DNA of 64,000 bases from CAIYRG01 sp965247505 (GTDB lineage Bacteria > Pseudomonadota > Alphaproteobacteria > Micropepsales > Micropepsaceae): the NCBI GenBank assembly GCA_965247505.1, contig OZ252020.1, positions 2,542,001-2,606,000 on the forward strand. Reading direction: 5' to 3'. The first letter of the stretch is position 1. Each line of letters opens with the position of its first letter. A program made the position numbers and the translations under genes. Shown here one piece after another: positions 53,543 to 63,288 of this stretch. The notes under the pieces were generated by a model. The model ran no database searches, was not told where the DNA came from, and saw only the letters and a list, made by a program, of their open reading frames with translations.

Positions 53543-54844
53543 TTATTCAATCGCGGTGTCGTCCGAAAATGGCAAGGCTTTGCCTGCACGTTCCACTAGG
53601 TAGAAAGCAGCCACAATCCCAACCGTTGCGCCAAACATCACATAGAAAACTGGGGCTATCGGCGAGCCAGTGGCCTCGATCAACCATGTGACGAAGAACA
53701 GCGCGAAGCCGCCGAACGCCAGAACCGCCACGTTATATGCAATTGCGAGACCGGTTGAACGCACGCGGACCGGAAACTGCTCCGCCAGTGCTGTCGAAAG
53801 CGGGCCGGCGAATGCCCCGAGCACACTGCACAGAATGACTTGCATGATTATTAGATTGTTGAGGTTGGGGCTTACATGCACCCAAGAAAATAACGGGTAC
53901 GCCAGCCCGAGAAGGAGCAAGAGCGTGCCGATAATAATTGGTTTTCGACCAATGCGATCCGACAACGCACCAGATAACGGTACCAGAATCATGAAACATG
54001 TGAGGCCAATCGACTGGGCGACAAAGGCCGCGCTCATCGGCAATTGTAGTTGCGTGCTTGCGAAGGTCGGCATGTAAAGCAGTATCACGTAGAAAGAGAT
54101 CGTTGTGTCAGTGACGATGCCCATACACACCAGCACTTCCTTAAGATGGGTAACGAGCGCGGTGAAGACGCCATATTTTTCTTTCGGCGCTCGGCGTGCC
54201 TCGAGAAAAGCCTCAGTCTCTTCGAGATGGCGGCGAATATAGAGGCCCACCGGGCCAATCAACAGGCCGAACAGGAAAGGGATGCGCCAACCCCAGCCCT
54301 CAAACGCACTGGGCGCAAGGCTGTAGGTTAAAAGCGCGCCGATGAGAGCGCCTGTGAACGTGGCTAAGCCTTGGCCGAACATCTGCCAAGATCCATAAAA
54401 ACCGCGACTTTGAGACGGCGCGCTTTCAATGAGAAATGCGGTGGCGCTCGCAAATTCTCCGCCTGCTGAAAAGCCTTGAAGAAGCCGCGCAATCACGATG
54501 ATCACGGGTGCCGCGACCCCGATGGCAGCGTAAGTAGGCGCGAACGCAATCATTGCGATTGCCAAAGTCATCAGGCTGATAATCAATTGAAGAGCGGCCT
54601 TTCGGCCGTTTCGATCCGCATAGATCCCCAGAAGAATCCCTCCAACCGGACGCATGAAGAAGCCTGCACCGAAAGTCGCGGTTGCCAGCAGAAGCGACGC
54701 GTATTCGCTGTGGGTCGGAAAGAATAATTGGGAAATGATAACCGTTGAGAAGCCGAAAATGATGAAGTCGTACCACTCGAGTGCGTTTCCGATCACTGCG
54801 GCGGCAATTTGGTACGTTTTTGGTTTGGGATCGTTGGCAGACAT
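53543..54844 (-). CDS. MFS transporter, metabolite:H+ symporter (MHS) type
   Basis: 433 residues, 12 predicted helices. The N-terminal AAAVIGNALEWYDFIIFGF and GIYADRNGRKAAL (MFS motif A with DRxGR) plus RLLQGFSAGGEFASA are typical for proton-coupled carboxylate or aromatic acid uptake (the MHS group: ShiA, KgtP, ProP). It may import the substrate of the neighbouring exported system, but the strand is opposite and the link is only contextual. Confidence 0.88.
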   Translation of the reverse strand: MSANDPKPKTYQIAAAVIGNALEWYDFIIFGFSTVIISQLFFPTHSEYASLLLATATFGAGFFMRPVGGILLGIYADRNGRKAALQLIISLMTLAIAMIAFAPTYAAIGVAAPVIIVIARLLQGFSAGGEFASATAFLIESAPSQSRGFYGSWQMFGQGLATFTGALIGALLTYSLAPSAFEGWGWRIPFLFGLLIGPVGLYIRRHLEETEAFLEARRAPKEKYGVFTALVTHLKEVLVCMGIVTDTTISFYVILLYMPTFASTQLQLPMSAAFVAQSIGLTCFMILVPLSGALSDRIGRKPIIIGTLLLLLGLAYPLFSWVHVSPNLNNLIIMQVILCSVLGAFAGPLSTALAEQFPVRVRSTGLAIAYNVAVLAFGGFALFFVTWLIEATGSPIAPVFYVMFGATVGIVAAFYLVERAGKALPFSDDTAIE

Positions 54845-55058
54845 CGTCGCTCACATTGGCTAGCCTGCCGGATCCTTTGGCCCGGTGGTTTGAGAGCCTA
54901 ACGCATGGATGGATGCCCATCCAGGCGCGCTAAACGCCCTCGCTAATTGCACCGGCGCACTCGGCATGGGGCGCAATTTTCGCTAGCTTGTCCCTAGGGG
55001 TAGGGCAGCAGCGCAATTTGCCGGTATAAGAAGCAGGTCGGAGAGGGAGAATGTCGAG

Positions 55059-56219
55059 ATGAGAATTATATGGATGAGTCTTGTAGCGGCGCTTGGGCTT
55101 GCAGCGAGTTTTGGCATGGTGTCCGTCTACGGCCAGCAGCAAGATCTGGACTTCGATCCGGCAGACCCCTTTGCCAGCACCAGCTCCGCCGAAGAGTGGA
55201 GGGGGCTGTTCGCGACCGGCGTTCCCGCAATAGATCCGAATGACCGCTTTCGAAACTTGACTGGGCGCGAATGGACCGAAACCGGCGAATACCAAACCGC
55301 GGAGCAGCTGGGATTGTCCAGTGAAGCTTTTTTGGCCACCTTTGACGGCTCGGGCGGCACCGGCGTGCAAATCGGCAGCCCCTATCCCTATGACAACGCC
55401 GAAGAGCATTACAATGCGTGGCTTGAAGCAGCCGATGGCGGCACCGAACATGACCGCATGAGCCTTCCCGACTGGAGCGGCAGCTGGCAAGGCACCGCTC
55501 AAGGCGTGCTTCGCCAAACCGCACTGGTGCGCGACGTATGGGACGCGATTACCGAGGAATATCGCCCCGGCTTTCAGCAACTCTTAACGGCAGAGCTGGA
55601 ATCACGGCATTGGTGGCCGGCCGATACCTGTCTTCCCGAGGGGTTCGGGCGGTTCTATGCGCTTAACGGCGCCGTGTTTCATTTTATGATGGATCCCACG
55701 ATGGTCCTGATCCACAAGGACCGTCCCCAAAGCGAAACGCGATATATTTTTACCGACGGACGCGGCTTCTTGCCGCCCGACTATCGTTTCCCCGCATGGA
55801 TTGGACACTCGCAAGCCTTCTGGGAGGGCGATGAACTTGTCATTTGGACAAACGACATCATTCCCTGGGTGCTCACCCATGGCCTTGGAGAATATAGCGA
55901 CGAGCTACAGGCCGTCGAACGGGTGAAGAAAATCGGCGATTCCATCTTGCTCGATATCACGCTTTACGATCCTGAAGCCTTCGCTTTTCCCTGGCACGAT
56001 GTCGTGGAGTTTCGACGGCTTGAGGATTGGACCACCGCGCCGCAGACATTTAATGAATGCACCTCAACCAATAATGTTTATCACGACGAAAATGGGCTTC
56101 TGAGGGAATACACCCCGGGCGATCCAAACTATCGCGACGCGACGGATCCACGGCCATGGGCAAGTGTCTTCGAGCGTGGAGAAAGAGCAAACGCTGAAGG
56201 TGGTGCCGCCGGCGAATAA
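55059..56219 (+). CDS. Exported DFSGxW-family protein, long class (paralogue 6)
   Basis: 386 residues; signal peptide MRIIWMSLVAALGLAASFGM cleaved near VYGQQ. The mature protein has EHYNAWLEAADGG, LPDWSGSW, TCLPEGF, RYIFTDG, WIGHSQAFWEGDELVIWT, LQAVERVKK, TLYDPEAFAFPWHD and TDPRPWASVFE, aligning along its length with the protein at 16771-17865. The GES motif is changed to GHS. First of three plus-strand exported genes, with the NHL propeller and paralogue 7 following. Confidence 0.75.
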   Translation: MRIIWMSLVAALGLAASFGMVSVYGQQQDLDFDPADPFASTSSAEEWRGLFATGVPAIDPNDRFRNLTGREWTETGEYQTAEQLGLSSEAFLATFDGSGGTGVQIGSPYPYDNAEEHYNAWLEAADGGTEHDRMSLPDWSGSWQGTAQGVLRQTALVRDVWDAITEEYRPGFQQLLTAELESRHWWPADTCLPEGFGRFYALNGAVFHFMMDPTMVLIHKDRPQSETRYIFTDGRGFLPPDYRFPAWIGHSQAFWEGDELVIWTNDIIPWVLTHGLGEYSDELQAVERVKKIGDSILLDITLYDPEAFAFPWHDVVEFRRLEDWTTAPQTFNECTSTNNVYHDENGLLREYTPGDPNYRDATDPRPWASVFERGERANAEGGAAGE

Positions 56220-56354
56220 GGAAAGCTGTTTGCCCATACCGAACGCACCGATGAGGGCGAAATAGGCGGAGCTGAACGCCATCTCTGGACCCTTTTTCTT
56301 GGTGTGGTAGCCTGTAAAAACAAGAAAACGTTTTTCGAATAAAGGAGCACTTTG

Positions 56355-57440
56355 ATGTCGATGTCAGCCAGTCCGAGATATGGGTTATTTGCGGCAATTG
56401 CCCTTTTGATGGCCATGCCGGTAAGCCAGGCCCAGACGCCGGACATTGCGCCGGTCAATGAGGGCGACAATCCCTATCGCACCATCCGCGATTGGGCCGG
56501 GCGCGACATAGACGGACGGCCCTGGGGCGGCTCCAATGGCGTCGCCATTGACCGCGATGGCGTGACGGTATGGGCGACCGACCGCTGCTCGCGGCGGATT
56601 ACGCCGGGCTGTCTCGCGACCGATGCAAATCCGGTCCATCACATCGACGAAAACGGCGAGGAAATTATCAGCTTCGGCGGCGGTATGTTTGTGTGGCCGC
56701 ATGGCATTCATGTCGATCAGGACGGCAATGTCTGGGTGACCGACGCGCGCGTGGCAACTGCGGAAGAACTCGAAACGATGCCCGGCGAAAACAATAAGGG
56801 AAGCGTTGCGGTGAAGTTTAGTCCGCAAGGCGAGGTCCTGATGACACTGGGGCAACCAGGCGTGCTGGGAAATCCGCCGGAGGCGCTGACCGCGCCGACC
56901 GATGTCGTTACCGATCCGGATAATGGCGATATTTACGTCGCGGAGAGCCATACCAATGTCGCGGACCCAAATCTTATCGGCCGCATCTCGGTGTTCGATA
57001 GCGAGGGAAATTTTCTTAGAACAATCGGCAGCACGGGAACCGGGCCGGGCCAATTTCGGACACCGCACGCAATCGAGTTTGATTCCCAAGGAAGGCTGAT
57101 CGTTGCCGACCGCCATAATCACCGCGTTCAAATCCTCACAAAACAAGGTGAGTATATCGGTGAGTATCCGGAGTTTAGCCGTTCAAGCGGGCTGGCGGTC
57201 GATGCAGACGACAATATTTACACCGCCGATTCCGAATCCGATCCGGAAAGGCACCCAGGCTGGCGCAGGGGCATCCGCATCGGGAATTTGAGCGATGGCC
57301 AAGTGACTATCTTTATCCCGCCACATGATAACGGCACTGAAGTAGGTGCGATGGGAGAAGGGATTGCAATCGATCCTGCAGGCAATCTCTATACCGCGGA
57401 AGCCAATTTGGGGGGCTTGTCGAAATATGTACGGGAATAG
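56355..57440 (+). CDS. Exported NHL-repeat / six-bladed beta-propeller protein
   Basis: 361 residues from ATG 56355 (GGAG upstream). Signal peptide ending VSQAQ. At least four NHL-like repeats are visible: NGVAIDRDGVTVWATD, HGIHVDQDGNVWVTD, AIEFDSQGRLIVADR and GIAIDPAGNLYTAE. The fold is close to peptidyl-alpha-hydroxyglycine alpha-amidating lyase and to SMP-30/NHL proteins; metal-binding histidines lie in the same positions (HNHR, HGIH). Substrate unknown. Confidence 0.8.
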   Translation: MSMSASPRYGLFAAIALLMAMPVSQAQTPDIAPVNEGDNPYRTIRDWAGRDIDGRPWGGSNGVAIDRDGVTVWATDRCSRRITPGCLATDANPVHHIDENGEEIISFGGGMFVWPHGIHVDQDGNVWVTDARVATAEELETMPGENNKGSVAVKFSPQGEVLMTLGQPGVLGNPPEALTAPTDVVTDPDNGDIYVAESHTNVADPNLIGRISVFDSEGNFLRTIGSTGTGPGQFRTPHAIEFDSQGRLIVADRHNHRVQILTKQGEYIGEYPEFSRSSGLAVDADDNIYTADSESDPERHPGWRRGIRIGNLSDGQVTIFIPPHDNGTEVGAMGEGIAIDPAGNLYTAEANLGGLSKYVRE

Positions 57441-57478
57441 ATGCGGGCGAGAATAGATACCGGAGGGAATAGAGAGGC

Positions 57479-58360
57479 ATGCCAAACTCGGCTCAAAGAA
57501 CAATGTCCAAATTCGCTTCAACAAACGCGCTGGCTATTAGCGGCGCTTGTCTGCTGGCCATTGCAGCTTCCATTGCCGTTGTCCCAACACAAACAATTGC
57601 ACAAACAACCGCGTCCATTCCCGATCTGTCATCAAATGGGATGAGTTGGGGCGGCGCGAACGGCCGCGAGTTTCTTGTTGTCCCTGGCTCGCCTCCCGCC
57701 GTGACGTTCGATCCAGAACATCCTTACATCAACAACGCCATCAATCGGCAGACTGGGCAGCAGCCGACCTACCACATTTCCGATTTGAGCAACCCAAATT
57801 TGATGCAATGGGCCAAGGACTTCATGAAAGTCGATAATGACGAGGTTCTTGCCGGAAAAATCGCCTATATGCCGGGGCAATCCTGCAAACCTTGGGGCAC
57901 GCCAGCCGTGCTGCAATCGGGCGGCCCGTTCATCATCATTCAATCGCCGACGGAAGTTGTGGTCATCGAAGAGGGCGAACGTCTCGCGCGCCATATCTAT
58001 TTGAATGTGCCCCATTCGGCGAACCCCAAACCGTCTTGGTACGGAGAATCTATCGGTCATTACGAGGACAATGCCCTCGTCATCGATACGATCGGGATAA
58101 ATAATGAGACCTATGTCGATTTTTTCCGCACGCCGCATACCGAGCAGCTACATGTCATGGAACGCTGGCAGCTAAGCGACGACGGAACCGAGCTTGATAT
58201 TCTCATCACGGTTGACGACCCGGGCACTTATTATGAGCCCTGGCAGGTTATGCGCCATTTAGAGCGCGACGAGGAAGAATTGGGCGAGAATATTTGCCGC
58301 GAAGGCAATTTCATACTCTTCGACTACGGTATCCCGATCGACGAAACACCGGATTTTTAG
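57479..58360 (+). CDS. Exported DFSGxW-family protein, short class (paralogue 7)
   Basis: 293 residues with a signal peptide (cleavage after TIAQ). The opening is degraded to IPDLSSNGMSW, but the core is clear: SCKPWGTPAVL, IIQSPTEVVVI, RHIYLNVPH, WYGESIGHYEDNALVIDTIG, TPHTEQLHVMERWQL, ITVDDPGTYYEPW and the TPDF end. It follows the NHL gene by 38 bp, so paralogue 6, NHL and paralogue 7 probably form one operon. Confidence 0.72.
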   Translation: MPNSAQRTMSKFASTNALAISGACLLAIAASIAVVPTQTIAQTTASIPDLSSNGMSWGGANGREFLVVPGSPPAVTFDPEHPYINNAINRQTGQQPTYHISDLSNPNLMQWAKDFMKVDNDEVLAGKIAYMPGQSCKPWGTPAVLQSGGPFIIIQSPTEVVVIEEGERLARHIYLNVPHSANPKPSWYGESIGHYEDNALVIDTIGINNETYVDFFRTPHTEQLHVMERWQLSDDGTELDILITVDDPGTYYEPWQVMRHLERDEEELGENICREGNFILFDYGIPIDETPDF

Positions 58361-58414
58361 CGCGAGCGCTCAATGCGCTTTGCATTGAAGCGTTCAGTCC
58401 GCCGCAAACAACAA

Positions 58415-59278
58415 CTAGCTCAAATGCTCCTCGAAGAACGCCAAGGAGCGGCTCCACGCGAGCGCGGCGGCTTGCGGATGGTAGCGCACCTGCGTGTCGT
58501 CGTTGAAGGCGTGCTGCGCGCCTTCATAAGTATGCAGCGTGTAGGATTTTCCTGCGGCCTGAAGTGCGGCTTCATAGCCCGGCAACATCGCGCCGATCCG
58601 CGTATCAATGGTGGGATCGGCATAGTTGAGCAGCAAAGGCGCTTGGATTTTGGGCACGTCCGCTGCATCCGGCACCGCGCCGTAATAGGGAACCGCGGCG
58701 CTTAACAGCGGATCGGCCACCGCTGTGCGATTGACCACACCGCCGCCCCAGCAATAGCCGGTGATCCCGACCTTGCCGTTGGAGTCTGCTCGGCCGCGCA
58801 GCCAATTCGCCGTGGCAACTGCGTCGGCCACGGTCTCAACCGGATCGAGATCGGAGGCGCGGCGTTCGGAATTAAACTCGGGCGCCGGCGTTCCACCCAG
58901 CGGCGAAAGGAAATCCACGCCCAGGCCATTATAACCTTCCTTGGCAAAGCGCCGTGCAATGTCTTCGACATGGGCATTAAGCCCGCGATTGCCGTGAACG
59001 ATGATGACCGAGCCGCGTTGGGCGGCGCCTTCGCGTGGCTGCGCCAAATAGCCCTTCACCTCGCCGGTTGCGCCGGGATAGCTCACATTTTCGGTGCTGA
59101 TCGTCGGATCGTCTTCCGGGACCGTTACGGCCAGCGCGTCATTAGAGAAGAACAAGGGCAGCACGGCCGCGGCAGCCGCGGTGCTCCCCAACAATTTCGC
59201 AGCGCGGCTCAAAAACAGCCGGCGGTCGAAATGGGTATGTTCGAAATCGTCGTAAAGATCGATGAGCCGTTGGTCCAT
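58415..59278 (-). CDS. Dienelactone hydrolase-family protein, exported via Tat-like signal
   Basis: 287 residues from ATG 59278 (AGAAGGA upstream). The N-terminus has HFDRRLFLSRAAKLLGSTAA, a twin-arginine-like signal. Catalytic features of the family: GYCWGGG (nucleophile Cys), LLLNYADPTIDTRIG (Asp) and YEGAQHAFNDD (His). Family enzymes open lactones such as dienelactone in aromatic degradation. Export suggests a periplasmic substrate, in line with the neighbouring genes. Confidence 0.85.
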   Translation of the reverse strand: MDQRLIDLYDDFEHTHFDRRLFLSRAAKLLGSTAAAAAVLPLFFSNDALAVTVPEDDPTISTENVSYPGATGEVKGYLAQPREGAAQRGSVIIVHGNRGLNAHVEDIARRFAKEGYNGLGVDFLSPLGGTPAPEFNSERRASDLDPVETVADAVATANWLRGRADSNGKVGITGYCWGGGVVNRTAVADPLLSAAVPYYGAVPDAADVPKIQAPLLLNYADPTIDTRIGAMLPGYEAALQAAGKSYTLHTYEGAQHAFNDDTQVRYHPQAAALAWSRSLAFFEEHLS

Positions 59279-59583
59279 GACGCGTATCCTTCTCTGTTCC
59301 CTGTGTAGCCTATAGCACAATTAAAACCGCGCCGGGACTGACCAAAACCGTGTTGCTAGCACCATTTTGAATGCGAAACGCGAGGAGCGTCTCTCCAATA
59401 AATGTCCCTTTGAGAGTGTTGGTTTGGCGCCGTTCTATCCCACATCGAAAGGGGGTGTAGCCCTTAAGAAAATGCCAGCCCGTATCCCGTAGATTGTGCC
59501 ACCTAAGTCTCACCTATCGGCTTTTGGCCAAAAGCGGACAAATTGCGTTGCTCGGGAGCCCAGACAAAAGCGGTAGGCCGGAT

Positions 59584-60324
59584 TCAACGGACCGAAAATG
59601 CATAGGTCAATCCAAAACGCACCTCGGTCTCGGGAGCGCCATTTACATCGGCCTGCCGCACGGCGAAATCGAAAGCGAGATCATCGCGAGCCTCCCAGAT
59701 GAACCCGGCAAGGGCGGCAAAAACTTCCGTGGCATGAAACTCGCGCTCATACACGACTTCCGCAACGGGGCGGACAACCCAATTGCTTGGACCCTCGATA
59801 ATCGTGCCGAGAAATATTTCGGCCTTCTCGTCTCGGTTGAGGGCTGCGGCGAAATTGAAGTGAATCGCACCCCAGTCGGCTTCGTGGCCAATGATGCCGG
59901 CCCATTCAAGTCCGAGCCCCGCTTCGTCATTGACGCCCGGCAGTAATACGCCGAATTCGGTGGCAATGCTCGGTCCCAACTTCCCTTGAAGCGAACCCTC
60001 ATGCACCACCGTTTTGAGAAAAAACGCATTGCCGACCAATGTGCTGGAGGCCCCGGCGCTTTGCGGATGCTCGACTTCTCCCTCTAGGACGAGCTCCCAA
60101 TACTCCGCAAATCCATAGTTGAATTTCAGTGCCGGCCCGATCCAAACATCACCCGAATCGTCATGGCGAAAGCTAAACGGGCTCGCTTCAATTTCGAACT
60201 CGCCGGGATCTGCCACCGAGGGGTCGGTCGAATCGAAAGGCCGGTAGGCAAAGGCAGGCGAATACCAGCCAACCACTCCGGCCGCGAGCATTGCGAAAAA
60301 CGAAACTTTACTTATCGCGCGCAT
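59584..60324 (-). CDS. Putative outer-membrane beta-barrel protein, phenol-degradation-porin-like
   Basis: 246 residues from ATG 60324 (GGAAGGG upstream). Signal peptide MRAISKVSFFAMLAAGVVGW ending PAFA. The rest shows alternating strands with many aromatic residues (FRHDDSGDVWIGPALKFNYG, WELVLEGEVEHP), ending in a terminal aromatic-R pattern (FGLTYAFSVR), as in outer-membrane channels of the MetA phenol-degradation type. Directly behind the cytochrome gene, so part of the same operon. The 263-bp gap to the next gene is empty apart from a GCGGACA-like box. Confidence 0.6.
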   Translation of the reverse strand: MRAISKVSFFAMLAAGVVGWYSPAFAYRPFDSTDPSVADPGEFEIEASPFSFRHDDSGDVWIGPALKFNYGFAEYWELVLEGEVEHPQSAGASSTLVGNAFFLKTVVHEGSLQGKLGPSIATEFGVLLPGVNDEAGLGLEWAGIIGHEADWGAIHFNFAAALNRDEKAEIFLGTIIEGPSNWVVRPVAEVVYEREFHATEVFAALAGFIWEARDDLAFDFAVRQADVNGAPETEVRFGLTYAFSVR

Positions 60325-60362
60325 TAACGCCCTTCCACCTGCCGACATATTTATCATTACCG

Positions 60363-62036
60363 TCAGGGAGCAACGCGCCAGGGGGATCTATCCAACCACG
60401 TTCTCAAGGCCGCGCTTGCCCATGCGGTTGTTTCGTCTGTGTGGCAAACATTGCATGCGTTTGGAATGTCCAACCCGTCTGTCTCGCTTGGCGGCACGAA
60501 GTGAAAGGTATGGCTACTCACACTGACATTGGCGATTGTCCGCGCAATTTTTGGCATGTGGCAGGCGACGCACTCGCTACCGGTACTTCCCGGTTCGTGA
60601 TGCGTGTGCTCCTCAATCGAGGCGGCGCGAGGTCCGTTCTGTGCGTTCGGTGCATGACAGCTCATGCATATTTCGTTGGCCGGCTGACGCAGCATCGCCT
60701 CGTTCTCGGTGCCGTGGGGATCGTGACAGGAAAAGCAAGTGACGCCGCGCTCATACATTGCGCTCTGCACATAATCATTGCCCTGCATCCGGTTCTTGTG
60801 GGCAGTCCCGTCGGCATAGTGGGTGAAACTTTCTTCGCCGAGCTCATGCTCTTCAAGCTTCCAGAAATCGGCCAAGTCCAACCCCACATGATAGCCAACA
60901 GCCCAGTCGTAATAGGTATCGGAAATCGGGTTATCGAGAGGCTGGCCCTGGGAATGGCAACGGATGCAGGTGTCGTTGGCCTGAACATAGTCCATCAATG
61001 CCGGATTGAGGATGTTGGCACGAAGGGGCTCCTCGACATGCGCCGAGCCGGCGCCGTGGCAACCCTCACAGCCGACATTCCATTCGGTCACTGTCTTGGT
61101 TGCGATGTCATAATTTACCGAGTGACAACCATCGCATAAAGGGCCGGTGGGACGCTGAAAATTATCCGGCGGGTAATGCTCGGTCCACCAATCGGTACCA
61201 TCGGCTACGAAATACCGACGCCATGTTTCATTTTCAATGTCCCATTGTGCAGGGTAGGGGAAGAAATCGTCTCCAATCCTGGTGAAGTAACGTTGCTTCC
61301 AGCCGCTCCCATAGACGAGCGCAATATCGTCTTCAGTAAAATTGAGCAGCGGATCGGGAATAGAGAGATCGGGGATAATCGCGTCGGGATGTTCCCTCGG
61401 GTCGCGAACGACATTTGCCATCCGCGAATTGCTCCAACGCTCATAGGTTTCTTCGTGGCATTCCTGACAGGTAGATGATCCGACATAGTCTGCAGCCAAA
61501 ACGGCTTCCTGCTGAGCCGTCACAATCGCGTCGGGAGAAAGTGGAGCAACGCTTGGCAAATTGCGTATGAACGTGACGAGCTGCCACAATTCCTCATCGG
61601 GCATATCCCAGGCGGGCATCCCGGTGTTCCGGATGCCATTTCTGATATGATAGAAAATTTCGCCAGCGGCTATCGACGCAAGACTCATTGAGCGCAGCGT
61701 TGGCGTCCGCGGAAATTGCCCCGCGCCGATCTCGGTCCGGCCACCGCCATCATAGGCATGGCAAATTTCACACTTTTGCTGGAACAGAACGCCGCCGGCC
61801 GCGACGCTTGCCGGTTCATCGCCAAACGGATTGACGGCGCGCCTGGCCTCTTGCGGGACGCTCGCGCGTAGCAGCCATGTCGCGATTTGTACTTCAAGCT
61901 GTGATGGTTCGTTTCGGGCGACGGAAAGTCCCGGCACGACTAAAAAATACAGGAGCCCTGCCAAAGCAAATACAGCGACGGTCAGAACGGAAACCAGGCT
62001 TGCGACACTCACGACAAGGCGGCGTTTCCCGGACAT
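60363..62036 (-). CDS. Nine-haem c-type cytochrome
   Basis: 557 residues from ATG 62036 (GGAG at 8 nt). N-terminal signal anchor (LVVSVASLVSVLTVAVFALA). Nine CxxCH sites are visible: CEICH (monohaem cytochrome c-like N-domain), then CQECH, CDGCH, CEGCH, CIRCH, CFSCH, CMSCH, CVACH and CNVCH. The last, NACNVCHTDETTAWASAALR, resembles cytochrome c554 / TPR-linked multihaem families. Anchored in the inner membrane with periplasmic haems; probable electron carrier between exported oxidoreductases and the respiratory chain. Follows a DUF6152 gene and is followed within 40 bp by a predicted outer-membrane protein. Confidence 0.9.
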   Translation of the reverse strand: MSGKRRLVVSVASLVSVLTVAVFALAGLLYFLVVPGLSVARNEPSQLEVQIATWLLRASVPQEARRAVNPFGDEPASVAAGGVLFQQKCEICHAYDGGGRTEIGAGQFPRTPTLRSMSLASIAAGEIFYHIRNGIRNTGMPAWDMPDEELWQLVTFIRNLPSVAPLSPDAIVTAQQEAVLAADYVGSSTCQECHEETYERWSNSRMANVVRDPREHPDAIIPDLSIPDPLLNFTEDDIALVYGSGWKQRYFTRIGDDFFPYPAQWDIENETWRRYFVADGTDWWTEHYPPDNFQRPTGPLCDGCHSVNYDIATKTVTEWNVGCEGCHGAGSAHVEEPLRANILNPALMDYVQANDTCIRCHSQGQPLDNPISDTYYDWAVGYHVGLDLADFWKLEEHELGEESFTHYADGTAHKNRMQGNDYVQSAMYERGVTCFSCHDPHGTENEAMLRQPANEICMSCHAPNAQNGPRAASIEEHTHHEPGSTGSECVACHMPKIARTIANVSVSSHTFHFVPPSETDGLDIPNACNVCHTDETTAWASAALRTWLDRSPWRVAP

Positions 62037-62147
62037 AACCCAGCTCCTAAGACACACTCAGATTGCTTGGAACAGTATCACTTAGAAAACGAATGTTTTC
62101 GTGAAAAATCTGCCTATTGCACTATTTTAACGGGCCCCGGCGACGTC

Positions 62148-62576
62148 CTACTGAACGAAAGGCGCATCTTCGGGGATTTCGACGTTGAGTCTTTCCCGGC
62201 AAGTCGCGCCGTTGCACAACTCGGTCCCGTCCGAAAGTGTGATTGTGCTCAGCACACCTACGCGAGAGCCGTCTCTTGCCGGATGGAATCCTACTTCGAT
62301 TTCATCTCCGGCTTTCACCGTATCGGCTGTCCAGCCGATAAAGCTCATATTGCGCGGCGAACCGCCTGTGATGGACCAACTTTCTTCATTGCCGTTCTCG
62401 CCATTGACCGTTAAGTGCAGCCAGGAATGAGGATTGACCCACTCAAAATCCGTCACGGTTCCCCTTATGCTTTGAACTTGGGTTTGGTCGAACATGGCCA
62501 TGGAATGATGTCCAAAGGCGGGAATCGCAAACAGCGATGCTGTAAATCCCGCAATAATTAATGTCTTAGAGAACAT
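62148..62576 (-). CDS. DUF6152 exported protein (copy 3)
   Basis: 142 residues; GGGAGGCG upstream of ATG 62576. Signal peptide MFSKTLIIAGFTASLFAIPA, then FGHHSMAMFDQTQ. The domain ends with an extra Cys-containing tail (LCNGATCRERLN) missing in the other two copies. First gene of the cytochrome operon, where the other two copies precede exported-family genes. Confidence 0.82.
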   Translation of the reverse strand: MFSKTLIIAGFTASLFAIPAFGHHSMAMFDQTQVQSIRGTVTDFEWVNPHSWLHLTVNGENGNEESWSITGGSPRNMSFIGWTADTVKAGDEIEVGFHPARDGSRVGVLSTITLSDGTELCNGATCRERLNVEIPEDAPFVQ

Positions 62577-62730
62577 CGGCGCCTCCCAAAGATGACTTGG
62601 TCAGGGAACTCGGATTACCGTATGTTATAAGGCGGCGATTGCGGTGCCACAAGGCACCGGGGGGCGGACAATGTGGCGCGCCAGCGAAGCAAATTTTGCG
62701 CGGTTTGGCGAAATTCGATGGGAGATACAG

Positions 62731-63288
62731 ATGCGGTTCACAAGTTTAGTGATCTTGGTGGGCGCTGCGCTCATGTTGATGGGAGCGCCGGCCAAAGCGC
62801 AGTGGACCGACTATGTCAGCCATGAATTTGGTTTCGCCTTCCACGCGCCGGGCGAGCTCATTGTCGAGCGGGGAAGTTATCGGGCCGATACATCGGGCGA
62901 GTATCCCACAATCGTTTACCGATCCATGGTGGATGATATCGAATTTAAAGTAATGGTATCCGACTTCAGGGACCGGGCGAGTGAAGGGGCAAGCCTGATG
63001 GAGGAAGCAGCCTTCACCTTTCAATTCGAAACGAATGTGTTGACGGACGATTACGCCCGTGTCGACACCGTCTATGGACGAAAAGTAACGATCGATCTGC
63101 CCAATGATGGTGGGCGCTCGATGGGCGCTTTCTATTTCGACCGGGGCTTTCTCTTTCAGCTGATTGGTACCGTGTTGCCGGCAAATGGGGATTACGGTTC
63201 GCCTAACCTGACCCGTTTTATCGATTCACATACTTTTGCCCAGAACCGCATTGAGCGCGACGCGACAGTGCTGGAAATGCCGGATTAG
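62731..63288 (+). CDS. Exported protein of unknown function (185 aa)
   Basis: ATG 62731 (GGAGATACAG upstream) gives the signal peptide MRFTSLVILVGAALMLMGAP, cleaved after AKAQ. The rest (TDYVSHEFGFAFHAPGELIV...) resembles small uncharacterised exported proteins with a beta-rich domain. No motif recognised. Confidence 0.6.
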   Translation: MRFTSLVILVGAALMLMGAPAKAQWTDYVSHEFGFAFHAPGELIVERGSYRADTSGEYPTIVYRSMVDDIEFKVMVSDFRDRASEGASLMEEAAFTFQFETNVLTDDYARVDTVYGRKVTIDLPNDGGRSMGAFYFDRGFLFQLIGTVLPANGDYGSPNLTRFIDSHTFAQNRIERDATVLEMPD

